Below are positions 1 to 5,862 of a DNA stretch of 10,107 nt, piece after piece. This stretch comes from Candidatus Latescibacterota bacterium. GTDB taxonomy: Bacteria > Latescibacterota > UBA2968 > UBA8231. The first letter of the stretch is position 1. Every line of letters begins with the position of its first letter. The stretch lies in assembly GCA_022827165.1 (NCBI GenBank), contig JAJDTN010000138.1, forward strand, positions 1 through 10,107. The letters run 5' to 3'. The position numbers and the translations under genes are program-made. The notes beneath the pieces are model-generated. The model made no database searches. It was not told where the DNA came from and was given only the letters and a program-made list of their open reading frames with translations.

Positions 1-318
1 ATCAAGGCCGCCCTCGACCTGCCCTACCAGTGGCAGGAGGAGGTGACGCCCCTGCTCATCAAGCGCCTCGAGCCCGACGAGCGCGTGCCCCTCGACATCG
101 TCGCCCGGCCGCCCCCCGACATCGCCGTGGGCAACTACGAGCTCGGCGTCGAGGCCCAGGGCCAGGTGGGCAACGAGAACGTGGAGTCCCTGGAGAAGAA
201 CCTGACCATCCACGTGGGGGCGCGATCGAACATCGCCGGCAACGTCATCCTCATCGGCATCCTCGTCCTCCTCGTCGTCGGCATCGGCGTGGCCAGCGTC
301 CGGATCAGCCGCCGATGA
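1..318 (+). CDS. C-terminal part of NEW3-domain membrane-anchored protein (5' end outside window)
   Basis: The reading frame is open from base 1 and ends at TGA 316-318, so only the last 105 residues are visible. They form the end of a beta-sandwich domain of NEW3/CARDB type (segments such as GNYELGVEAQG and KNLTIHVGARS). A single membrane helix rich in I, L and V follows (about 20 residues from GNVILIGILV), then a short basic tail VRISRR. This suggests an exported protein with its bulk outside the cytoplasmic membrane and a tiny cytoplasmic tail. The layout and the ending match the next gene closely (KEITIRVEQR, helix, KVSRR), so the two are tandem paralogues. The stop overlaps the next start as ATGA, indicating translational coupling. 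NEW3 proteins are often encoded near ABC transporters, but none is visible. The function is unknown. In-frame ATG codons seen here are internal, not starts. Confidence 0.8.
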   Translation: MKAALDLPYQWQEEVTPLLIKRLEPDERVPLDIVARPPPDIAVGNYELGVEAQGQVGNENVESLEKNLTIHVGARSNIAGNVILIGILVLLVVGIGVASVRISRR

Positions 319-1847
319 CCGCCGCCCGCGCCTGCCTGGGCGTCTTCCTCCTCGGCCTCCTGGCCTCGCCCCTGGGGGCGACCAAGGACCTGCGCACCAA
401 GGAGCAGCGCCTCTACGACATCAAGCTGCGCAAGGCGCAGTGGGAGGTGGAGAGCCGCAAGCTGGAGATGGACAACAACAAGAGCGAGTACGACATCATC
501 CAGGAGCTCTACGACGAGAAGATCGAAACCCTCGAGAGCCTGAACAAAGCCCGGCGCGCCTTCCTGCAGTCGGAGCTGAAGTACAGCGAGGCGGTCTTCC
601 AGCTCGACCGCACGCGCCTGGAGTTCCTCAAGGACGCCACCCGCGTCACCATCCGCGAGGCGCGGAAGTACCGCACCCTCGACGGCCGCCGCCAGGTCGA
701 CATCGTCCTGGAGAACGCCTCCCAGCTCGGCCAGGCCCTGTCTCTCAACCCCGACCGCGACGAGAGCCAGATCCGGCCGCTGCTGGAGATCCAGAACCTC
801 AAGGTCTCCCTCACCGAGCGCCTCGGAACGATCGTCGCCGAGCCCTACGAGATCCTCGTGCCCTCCCTGCCCCTGGGCGAGCGTACGCGGCTCACCTTCC
901 GGCTGCTCCAGGACTACGAGGACGTGGTCGTCGACCTCACCTACCTCGACGGCAGCAAGGAGCTGCTGCAGATCGTCATGCGCCGGGAGTCGAGCCAGGA
1001 CCTGCCGACGATCAACTCGGTCCAGTTCTCCCAGGAGGGCGACCTCAACACGCGGGTCAACTTCGACCTCATCCTCGAGCGCCTCGCCGAGGACGAGAAG
1101 ACCTTCCGCCTGGCCCTGGTCAACCTGCCGCGGGAGATCACCCCCGCCTTCGTCGACCCGGGGACCAACGCCAACCTCACGCAGGTGAAGTTCAGCGAGG
1201 AGGTGACGCGCCAGCAGCTGGAGCTGGAGCTGCAGATCCCCGAGAAGCTCAGCCGCGGTTACGTCGACCAGACGATCGAGTTCTACGTCTTCGTCACCGA
1301 GGCCGCCGGCTTCGAGCGCATCGGCGAGCTGAACCGCAAGCACCGCGGCCCCATCCCCCTGGAGGAGATCAACACGATCCCCGGGAACAAGGAGCGCTTC
1401 GAGCTCATCCCCCGGGGCCGGGGCGCCCTCGAAACCCTCATCGCCAACCGCTACCAGGAGGTGCGCACGGGCGAGGAGGTGAAGGTGCGCGTCGACCTGC
1501 TCAACACCGGGACCCTGGAGGTGGAGAGGGTGCACCTGGTGCTGACCCCGCCCCTCGACTGGACTTGGTCCTCCGAGCCCGACACGATCGACCGCATCCT
1601 GCCGGGGGAGAAGGAGCCGGTGAACATCACCCTCGTGCAGCCCGACGGCATCGGCGTCAGCGAGTACGACGTGCGCGTCGAGGCCGCCGGGTACGAGGGC
1701 CCGGAGCGCATCGAGGCCCAGGAGAAGGAAATCACCATCCGCGTCGAGCAGCGCGCCCGGGTGATCCGCAACGCCCTGATCATCGCCGCCGTCATCGCCC
1801 TCGTCGTCGGCGTCGCGGTGGGCAGCATCAAGGTCTCCCGGCGCTAG
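315..1847 (+). CDS. Exported coiled-coil, NEW3-domain protein with C-terminal membrane anchor
   Basis: This protein has 510 residues. ATG 315 was chosen because it overlaps the previous stop (ATGA) and begins a clear signal peptide: basic MTAAR, a hydrophobic stretch CLGVFLLGLLASPLGA, and likely cleavage near residue 21. Residues about 25-115 are highly charged and helical (KEQRLYDIKLRKAQWEVE and onward) and look like a coiled coil. Residues about 120-380 are beta-rich and not assigned. Residues about 383-480 resemble a NEW3/CARDB-like beta sandwich (GEEVKVRVDLLNTGTLEVE, then a PGEKEPVNI strand). One membrane helix at about 486-506 is followed by the tail KVSRR. It is probably an envelope protein anchored in the inner membrane with its domains outside. 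Upstream in-frame codons back to base 30 run through the preceding gene and are not coding. The specific role is unknown; adhesion, an envelope scaffold or a transporter accessory are possibilities only. Confidence 0.88.
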   Translation: MTAARACLGVFLLGLLASPLGATKDLRTKEQRLYDIKLRKAQWEVESRKLEMDNNKSEYDIIQELYDEKIETLESLNKARRAFLQSELKYSEAVFQLDRTRLEFLKDATRVTIREARKYRTLDGRRQVDIVLENASQLGQALSLNPDRDESQIRPLLEIQNLKVSLTERLGTIVAEPYEILVPSLPLGERTRLTFRLLQDYEDVVVDLTYLDGSKELLQIVMRRESSQDLPTINSVQFSQEGDLNTRVNFDLILERLAEDEKTFRLALVNLPREITPAFVDPGTNANLTQVKFSEEVTRQQLELELQIPEKLSRGYVDQTIEFYVFVTEAAGFERIGELNRKHRGPIPLEEINTIPGNKERFELIPRGRGALETLIANRYQEVRTGEEVKVRVDLLNTGTLEVERVHLVLTPPLDWTWSSEPDTIDRILPGEKEPVNITLVQPDGIGVSEYDVRVEAAGYEGPERIEAQEKEITIRVEQRARVIRNALIIAAVIALVVGVAVGSIKVSRR

Positions 1848-1865
1848 CCGGGGGGCCCCCTTCCC

Positions 1866-1897
1866 TTGTAGCGGACGGCCCTGCGCAGGGCTATATT
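1866..1897 (+). promoter_or_regulatory. Candidate promoter for the UVR-motif gene
   Basis: The 76-bp gap after 1847 contains TTGTAG (1866-1871) and TATATT (1892-1897). The spacer is 20 nt, longer than ideal, so the -10 element is more convincing than the -35. A start of transcription near 1904 would leave a leader of about 20 nt with a GGGGG Shine-Dalgarno stretch (about 1917-1921) just before ATG 1924. A perfect palindrome fills the spacer up to the -10. Confidence 0.4.
1878..1891. repeat. Perfect 14-bp palindrome, operator-like
   Basis: GCCCTGCGCAGGGC is identical to its own reverse complement. It ends one base before the candidate -10 hexamer TATATT. There is no T run behind it and no loop, which argues against an intrinsic terminator for the preceding gene and favours a protein-binding dyad. 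A chance G+C-rich palindrome is possible. Confidence 0.4.
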
Positions 1898-1923
1898 CTG
1901 GTGACACAAGCCGAAGGGGGGCC

Positions 1924-2721
1924 ATGAAAAACGACATCGGTGACCTGCTCAATTCGTGGCCCTTCGACCCGGACGAGTTCATCGCCCGCCGGATCACCGC
2001 CCGGGACGGCACGGAGAAGATCCAGATCCGCATCGACATGGGGATCCTCCAGCTCGACGTCTCCGGCCGCCCCGACGGACACCGGCCCCACGGCGCCGAG
2101 TCCTTCCTCCATCACTTCCGCCAGTCCCTGCGCAGCCGCCCCGGCTCGCTGCCCAGAAGCGGCCCCGAGCTCGACGAGCAGAGCTGCGAGGACCTCTTCC
2201 AGGAGGCCTGGCAGTACTACCAGCGCTATCTCGCCCTGTTCTTCCTGGAGGACTACGAGGGGGTGGAGCGCGACACCGGGCACAACCTGGCCATCTTCGA
2301 CCTCGTCCACGAGCACGCCGACAGCGACGAGGTCAAGTGGTACTTCGAGCAGTACCTGCCCCACGCGGTGATGATGCAGGCCCGGGCCCGGGCCATGGCC
2401 GCCCTCGAGGCCAAGGACTACGACGCCGCCCTGCGCCACGTGCAGCGCGGCATCGACCGCATCGAGCAGTTCCTCGGCGAGTGGGAGGGGGAGGAGGACC
2501 TGATGGACGAGGACTGCCCCGAGCTGACCTTCCTGTCCGACTGGTACGAGGAACTGGAGAAGGAGCGTCCCCTGTCTCAGAAGGAGCAGTTGGAGCGCGA
2601 CCTCCACGTGGCCGTGGAAGCCGAGAACTTCGAGGAGGCGGCGCGCCTGCGCGACAAGCTGCGCACCCTGAGGCCCGCCTTCCTCAACCCCAGCCCCGAG
2701 CGCAGCCCCTCCACCTCCTGA
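1924..2721 (+). CDS. UVR-motif (UvrB/UvrC motif) protein of unknown function
   Basis: This is a 265-residue soluble protein without signal peptide or membrane segment. ATG 1924 follows a purine-rich GAAGGGGGGCC. The C-terminus (residues about 219-249) is a good UVR motif, with a helix QLERDLHVAVEAENFEEAA and then RLRDKLRTL; this is the two-helix element of UvrB, UvrC, McsA and Clp-type proteins that mediates protein contact. The N-terminal part (about 20-58) has a short beta-rich stretch, EKIQIRIDMGILQLDVSGRP. The middle (about 85-185) is helical and acidic, with a TPR-like segment AMAALEAKDYDAALRHVQRG. No catalytic motif of the Uvr nucleases is present, so a repair role cannot be claimed; an adaptor or stress-linked role is more likely. 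It is a single gene, convergent with dapB with a 4-bp gap. Confidence 0.85.
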   Translation: MKNDIGDLLNSWPFDPDEFIARRITARDGTEKIQIRIDMGILQLDVSGRPDGHRPHGAESFLHHFRQSLRSRPGSLPRSGPELDEQSCEDLFQEAWQYYQRYLALFFLEDYEGVERDTGHNLAIFDLVHEHADSDEVKWYFEQYLPHAVMMQARARAMAALEAKDYDAALRHVQRGIDRIEQFLGEWEGEEDLMDEDCPELTFLSDWYEELEKERPLSQKEQLERDLHVAVEAENFEEAARLRDKLRTLRPAFLNPSPERSPSTS

Positions 2722-2722
2722 A

Positions 2723-2759
2723 GCTCTACAACCCCAGCACGTCCCCCATGTCGTAGAGC
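2723..2759. repeat. Inverted repeat at the convergent UVR-gene/dapB junction, possible bidirectional terminator
   Basis: GCTCTAC (2723-2729) and GTAGAGC (2753-2759) are perfect 7-bp arms separated by 23 nt. The left arm covers the dapB stop codon and begins two bases after the UVR gene stop. The two genes point at each other with only four bases between them, so a shared hairpin here could serve as terminator for both. The loop is long and there is no T run on either strand, so this is tentative. Confidence 0.35.
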
Positions 2760-3523
2760 CCCGGCTCGGCGGCGGCGGTGAAGCGCGCCGCCCGCAGTGC
2801 CCCGAGGGCGAAGGCGTCGCGGCTGGTGGCGTGGTGGCGCAGTTCCAGGTACTCCCCCGCGGCGCCGTAGAACACCGAGTGGTCGCCGGCGACGTCGCCG
2901 AGGCGCAGGGCGTGGAGGCCGATCTCCTTGCGCGTGCGCTCGCCGGTCTCGCCCTGGCGGCCGTGGACGGCGACCTCGTCGAGGTTGCGCCCGACGCCGG
3001 CGGCGGCCCGTTCGGCCAGGCGCAGGGCGGAGCCGCTCGGGGCGTCGACCTTGTGCCGGTGATGGGCCTCCACCACCTCGATGTCGTAGTCGTCTCCGAG
3101 GATGCTCGCCGCCTCCTCCACGAGCTTGAAGAGGACGTTCATGGCGGTGGAGAAGTTGGGCGCGAAGACGCAGGCGATGGAGGCCACGGCGGCGCGGAAC
3201 TCGTCCAGCTGGTCGGCCGACATGCCGGTGGTGCCCACGACCATGGCCGTGCCCGCGGCGGCGCTGGCGGCGGCGTCGGCGAGGGTGGCCTCCGGGGTGG
3301 TGAAGGCGACGACCACGTCGGCGTCGGCCGCGGCGATGGAGGGCTGGAGGCTCACGCCCAGGGACCCGCGGCCCAGGACCTCGCCGGCGTCGCGTCCCAG
3401 CCACGCGTGGCCGGGCCGCTCGCTGGCGGCGGTCAGCTCCAGGTCGTCGGCGTCGAGGACGAGGTGGCCCAGGCGCTGGCCCATGCGGCCGCCGAGGCCG
3501 CAGACGGCGATGCGGGTGGCCAT
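2726..3523 (-). CDS. dapB: 4-hydroxy-tetrahydrodipicolinate reductase
   Basis: This is a 265-residue cytoplasmic enzyme, the normal family length. It reduces the DapA product to tetrahydrodipicolinate with NAD(P)H in the diaminopimelate/lysine pathway. The N-terminal Rossmann motif is GLGGRMG (residues 9-15). The family signatures FTTPEATL, VVGTTGMS and APNFSTAMNV follow in order. The active-site block EAHHRHKVDAPSGSA carries the His pair H154/H155 and Lys K158, matching H159 and K163 of the E. coli enzyme. The start ATG at 3523-3521 shares its first base with the dapA stop (TGATG), so dapB is translationally coupled behind dapA and presumably uses its promoter. The open frame continues far upstream antisense to dapA and the purine gene only because stops are rare in G+C-rich DNA. 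Confidence 0.97.
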   Translation of the reverse strand: MATRIAVCGLGGRMGQRLGHLVLDADDLELTAASERPGHAWLGRDAGEVLGRGSLGVSLQPSIAAADADVVVAFTTPEATLADAAASAAAGTAMVVGTTGMSADQLDEFRAAVASIACVFAPNFSTAMNVLFKLVEEAASILGDDYDIEVVEAHHRHKVDAPSGSALRLAERAAAGVGRNLDEVAVHGRQGETGERTRKEIGLHALRLGDVAGDHSVFYGAAGEYLELRHHATSRDAFALGALRAARFTAAAEPGLYDMGDVLGL

Positions 3524-4560
3524 CAGTACTCCCCGTAGACGAGGGCTTCCACCGCCGCCGCGTCGTGCAGCCGGGCCTCCACGTCGACGCCGAAGGCTTC
3601 GCCCACCGGCGCCAGCAGCGCCGGGTCGTTGCGCCACACCTGGCGGGCGGCGCCGACGGCGACCTCCGCCCCCCCGGGGGTGAGGCGGCCCAGGGGCTGG
3701 CGGCACGGGCCGGAGGGCATGCCGAGGAGGTTCATCAGCGTCTTGATCGGCACCGGGTTGCGGGCCTTGCACTCCACCGGGCCGCGGGGGCTCTGCTCGG
3801 TGGTGCCGACGCCGACGATGCCGAAGATCGGCTGCAGGTCCGCGGCCAGCTTGTCGGCCAGCTCCGTCTCGCCGGCGGTGAGGGCGTGGGTCATGCGGGT
3901 GATCGGGCCCGGAACGACGTTGGCCATGACCGAGATCACGCCGGCGGCGGCGATGTCGGCGCGCTTCATCATCTCCACGGTGCGGTCGTCGTCGCCGGAC
4001 ATGATGCTGAAGCCGGGGCCGCAGAGGCGGCGGGTCTTGGCCATGTTGTCGTAGTCGCCGGTGGCCTCCTTCACCGCCGACACGTTGGGGTGCTCCTCGT
4101 AGAGGATGGCCAGGTCCTCGGCGTGCATCATCGTGCCCGTGCGCCCGGGGATGATGTAGGGGACCATGGGCAACTCGGGGAACTCGGCCGCCACCGGGGC
4201 CACGTACTCGCGGCGGATCTCCACCGAGCTGGGGCCGTTGTAGTAGGGGTCGACGAGGAGCACGCTGTCGGCGCCGGCGTGAGCCGCATGGGCGGTGCCG
4301 GCCAGGGTCTCCCGCGTGGAGTTGCTGCCGGTGCCGGCCATCGACTTGCAGCGTCCCTTCGTCGTGCGGCAGGTGCGCTCGATCACCTCGTTGTGCTCCT
4401 CCCACAACAGGGTCGGGCTCTCGCCCGTGGTGCCCACGGCGACGATGCCGTCGATGCCGTTGGCGATCTGGAACTCGAGGAGCCGCTCGAGCCCTTCGTA
4501 GTCGACGCTGCCGTCTTCGCGCATGGGCGTGACGATGGCGGTATAACAACCCTTGATCAT
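3523..4560 (-). CDS. dapA: 4-hydroxy-tetrahydrodipicolinate synthase with C-terminal extension
   Basis: This is a 345-residue class I aldolase (TIM barrel) that condenses pyruvate with aspartate semialdehyde, the first committed step to diaminopimelate and lysine. The visible active site is GTTGES with T44/T45, PYYN (Y106/Y107), Y135, PGRTG with R140, and the Schiff-base Lys K164 in VKEATGD. The Arg of PGRTG supports a true DHDPS rather than a related lyase, and so does dapB directly downstream. It is about 50 residues longer than E. coli DapA (292). The extra length lies in an insertion before the NPVPIK segment (around GVGTTEQSPRGPVECKAR) and in about 30 extra residues at the C-terminus. 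The start is ATG 4560 (MIKGCYTAIVTPM). A frame-open 25-residue upstream extension does not look like the family. The Shine-Dalgarno match is weak. Confidence 0.96.
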   Translation of the reverse strand: MIKGCYTAIVTPMREDGSVDYEGLERLLEFQIANGIDGIVAVGTTGESPTLLWEEHNEVIERTCRTTKGRCKSMAGTGSNSTRETLAGTAHAAHAGADSVLLVDPYYNGPSSVEIRREYVAPVAAEFPELPMVPYIIPGRTGTMMHAEDLAILYEEHPNVSAVKEATGDYDNMAKTRRLCGPGFSIMSGDDDRTVEMMKRADIAAAGVISVMANVVPGPITRMTHALTAGETELADKLAADLQPIFGIVGVGTTEQSPRGPVECKARNPVPIKTLMNLLGMPSGPCRQPLGRLTPGGAEVAVGAARQVWRNDPALLAPVGEAFGVDVEARLHDAAAVEALVYGEY

Positions 4561-4583
4561 CTGATCGGCTGAGCCTGTCTTGC

Positions 4584-4594
4584 GGGGAGGAGGG
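4584..4594 (+). promoter_or_regulatory. Strong Shine-Dalgarno-like sequence with no annotated gene behind it
   Basis: GGGGAGGAGGG lies 73 bases upstream of the AICAR transformylase ATG, too far to serve it directly. It is placed correctly for TTG 4596 (5 nt after GGGGAGG) or GTG 4598 (7 nt after GGAGG). On the opposite strand the same bases read CCCTCCTCCCC in the dapA leader, which resembles the 16S anti-Shine-Dalgarno sequence. Confidence 0.35.
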
Positions 4595-4595
4595 A

Positions 4596-4670
4596 TTGTG
4601 GCGAGTGTGTAGCGGCATGATAGAAGCCGCTTCATACAGTGTCAATGAACAGCGCGGGTGGCGGCGATGA
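4596..4670 (+). other. Possible 24-codon leader ORF coupled to the AICAR transformylase start
   Basis: From TTG 4596, 24 codons run without a stop to TGA 4668-4670. That stop overlaps ATG 4667 of the next gene as ATGA, the same coupling pattern as at 315. An in-frame ATG at 4617 would give 17 codons (MIEAASYSVNEQRGWRR). The attraction is that the AICAR transformylase has no convincing Shine-Dalgarno sequence of its own, while this ORF has one (4584-4594). Codon content is unremarkable and no known leader peptide is recognised. Its expression requires a + strand promoter upstream of 4584; a TATAAC at 4542-4547 inside dapA is one weak candidate. Confidence 0.25.
4617..4645 (-). promoter_or_regulatory. 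dapA promoter, near-consensus sigma-70 type
   Basis: Read on the - strand, TTGACA (4645-4640) is followed by exactly 17 nt and then TATCAT (4622-4617). The -35 is perfect and the -10 differs at one position. Transcription would start near 4610, leaving a leader of about 50 nt before the dapA ATG at 4560. The spacer contains the dyad GAAGC-C-GCTTC (4623-4633), which could be an operator. This is the best promoter in the window. Confidence 0.75.
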
Positions 4671-5842
4671 CCGGCGAACTCGGGATGCGCTACGGCTGCA
4701 ACCCGCACCAGACCGGGGCGCGCTGCTTCCTCGAAGGCGGGGATCTTCCCCTGCGGGCGGTCCACAACGCGCCGAGCTACATCAACCTTCTGGACGCCCT
4801 CAACGCCTGGCAGCTGGTGCGCGAGCTGAAGGCGGCTACGGGCCTTGCCGCCGCCGCCTCCTTCAAGCACCTGAGCCCCGCCGGCGCCGCCGTGGGCCTG
4901 CCCCTGCCGTCCGCGCTGCGGCAGGCGCTGTTCGTCCCGGAAGACGCGCAGCTGAGCCCGCTGGCCTGCGCCTACGCCCGCGCCCGCGGCGCCGACCGCC
5001 TCGCCTCCTTCGGCGACTGGATCGCCGTCAGCGACCCCCTCGACCGGTCCACGGCGGAGATCATCCGCCGGGAGATGTCCGACGGCCTCGTGGCCCCCGG
5101 CTTCGAGGAGGGCGCGGTGGAGATGCTGAAGGGGAAGAAGGGCGGCGACTACAAGCTCCTGGAGGTCGACGCCGGGTACGAGCCGCGGGCCCTGGAGTCG
5201 CGCCAGGTCTTCGGCGTCACCCTTGAGCAGCCGCGCAACGAATTCGTGCCCGACGACGGGTTCTTCGCCAACATCGTGACCAGACGAGAGGAGCTGACGG
5301 AGGAGGCGCGCCGCGACCTCACGGTGGCCACCATCGCCGTCAAGTACACCCAGTCCAACTCCGTGGTCTGCGCCGTTGACGGCCAGGTCGCCGGCGCCGG
5401 CGCCGGCCAGCAGTCGCGCATCCACTGCGTGCGGCTGGCCTGCGGCAAGGCCGATCGCTGGCACCTGCGCCAGCACCCGGCGGTGCGGGCCCTGCGGTTC
5501 CGCAAGGGACTGCGGCGCGCCGACAAGGACAACGCCATCGACCTCTACTTCGAGGACGAGCTCTCCGCCCCCGAGGAGGCGGCCTGGCGCGACTGCTTCC
5601 GCACCGTCCCCGAACGCCTGTCGCCCGGGGCCCGGCGGGAATGGCTCGACGGCGTGCGCGGCGTGGCCCTCAGCTCCGACGCCTTCTTCCCCTTCCGGGA
5701 CAACATCGACCGCGCCAGCCGCTCCGGCGTGGAGCACCTGCTCCAGCCCGGCGGCTCTGTGAAGGACGACGAGGTCATCGCCGCCGCCGACGAGTACGGC
5801 ATGACCATGGTGTTCTCCGGCGTCCGCCTGTTCCACCACTGA
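4667..5842 (+). CDS. purH: Stand-alone AICAR transformylase (phosphoribosylaminoimidazolecarboxamide formyltransferase)
   Basis: This 391-residue cytoplasmic enzyme transfers the formyl group of 10-formyl-tetrahydrofolate to AICAR, giving FAICAR in late purine synthesis. It starts directly with the transformylase signature RYGCNPHQ (residues 8-15). It then has SFKHLSPAG with catalytic K67/H68, KYTQSNSVV (226-234), GAGQQSR (245-251) and SSDAFFPFRDNID (from about 336). It ends in RLFHH like full-length bifunctional enzymes. The N-terminal IMP cyclohydrolase domain of ordinary PurH is absent, so ring closure must be encoded elsewhere. ATG 4667 was preferred over GTG 4658 because it overlaps the stop of a small upstream ORF; an in-frame TGA at 4646 excludes longer versions. 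It heads the operon with the PhyH gene and purN. The symbol purH is used loosely for the single domain. Confidence 0.94.
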   Translation: MTGELGMRYGCNPHQTGARCFLEGGDLPLRAVHNAPSYINLLDALNAWQLVRELKAATGLAAAASFKHLSPAGAAVGLPLPSALRQALFVPEDAQLSPLACAYARARGADRLASFGDWIAVSDPLDRSTAEIIRREMSDGLVAPGFEEGAVEMLKGKKGGDYKLLEVDAGYEPRALESRQVFGVTLEQPRNEFVPDDGFFANIVTRREELTEEARRDLTVATIAVKYTQSNSVVCAVDGQVAGAGAGQQSRIHCVRLACGKADRWHLRQHPAVRALRFRKGLRRADKDNAIDLYFEDELSAPEEAAWRDCFRTVPERLSPGARREWLDGVRGVALSSDAFFPFRDNIDRASRSGVEHLLQPGGSVKDDEVIAAADEYGMTMVFSGVRLFHH

Positions 5843-5862
5843 AGGTGAAAACGGGAGGAAGC

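Noticed and set aside
30..314. Upstream extension of the second NEW3 gene
   Set aside because: It reads the preceding gene in another frame and yields R/A/P/H-rich sequence. ATG 315 begins a proper signal peptide and overlaps the upstream stop.
1851..1860. GGGGGCCCCC after the NEW3 gene as a terminator
   Set aside because: It has no loop and only a short mixed pyrimidine stretch behind it; a functional hairpin with a T run is not present.
135..2039. 634-codon open frame on the - strand opposite the NEW3 gene
   Set aside because: The translation is repetitive L/V/D/G-rich text typical of the complement of G+C-rich coding DNA, has no recognisable domain and overlaps a clear signal-peptide protein.
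4561..4635. 25-residue N-terminal extension of DapA
   Set aside because: The extension would place the start close to or before the predicted transcription start near 4610, and DapA proteins typically begin near GCYTAIVTPM.
2726..5839. Continuous 1037-codon open frame on the - strand
   Set aside because: Only its final 265 codons (2726-3523) are dapB. The rest is antisense to dapA and the AICAR transformylase, gives a low-complexity R/G/P-rich translation and conflicts with two well-supported genes.
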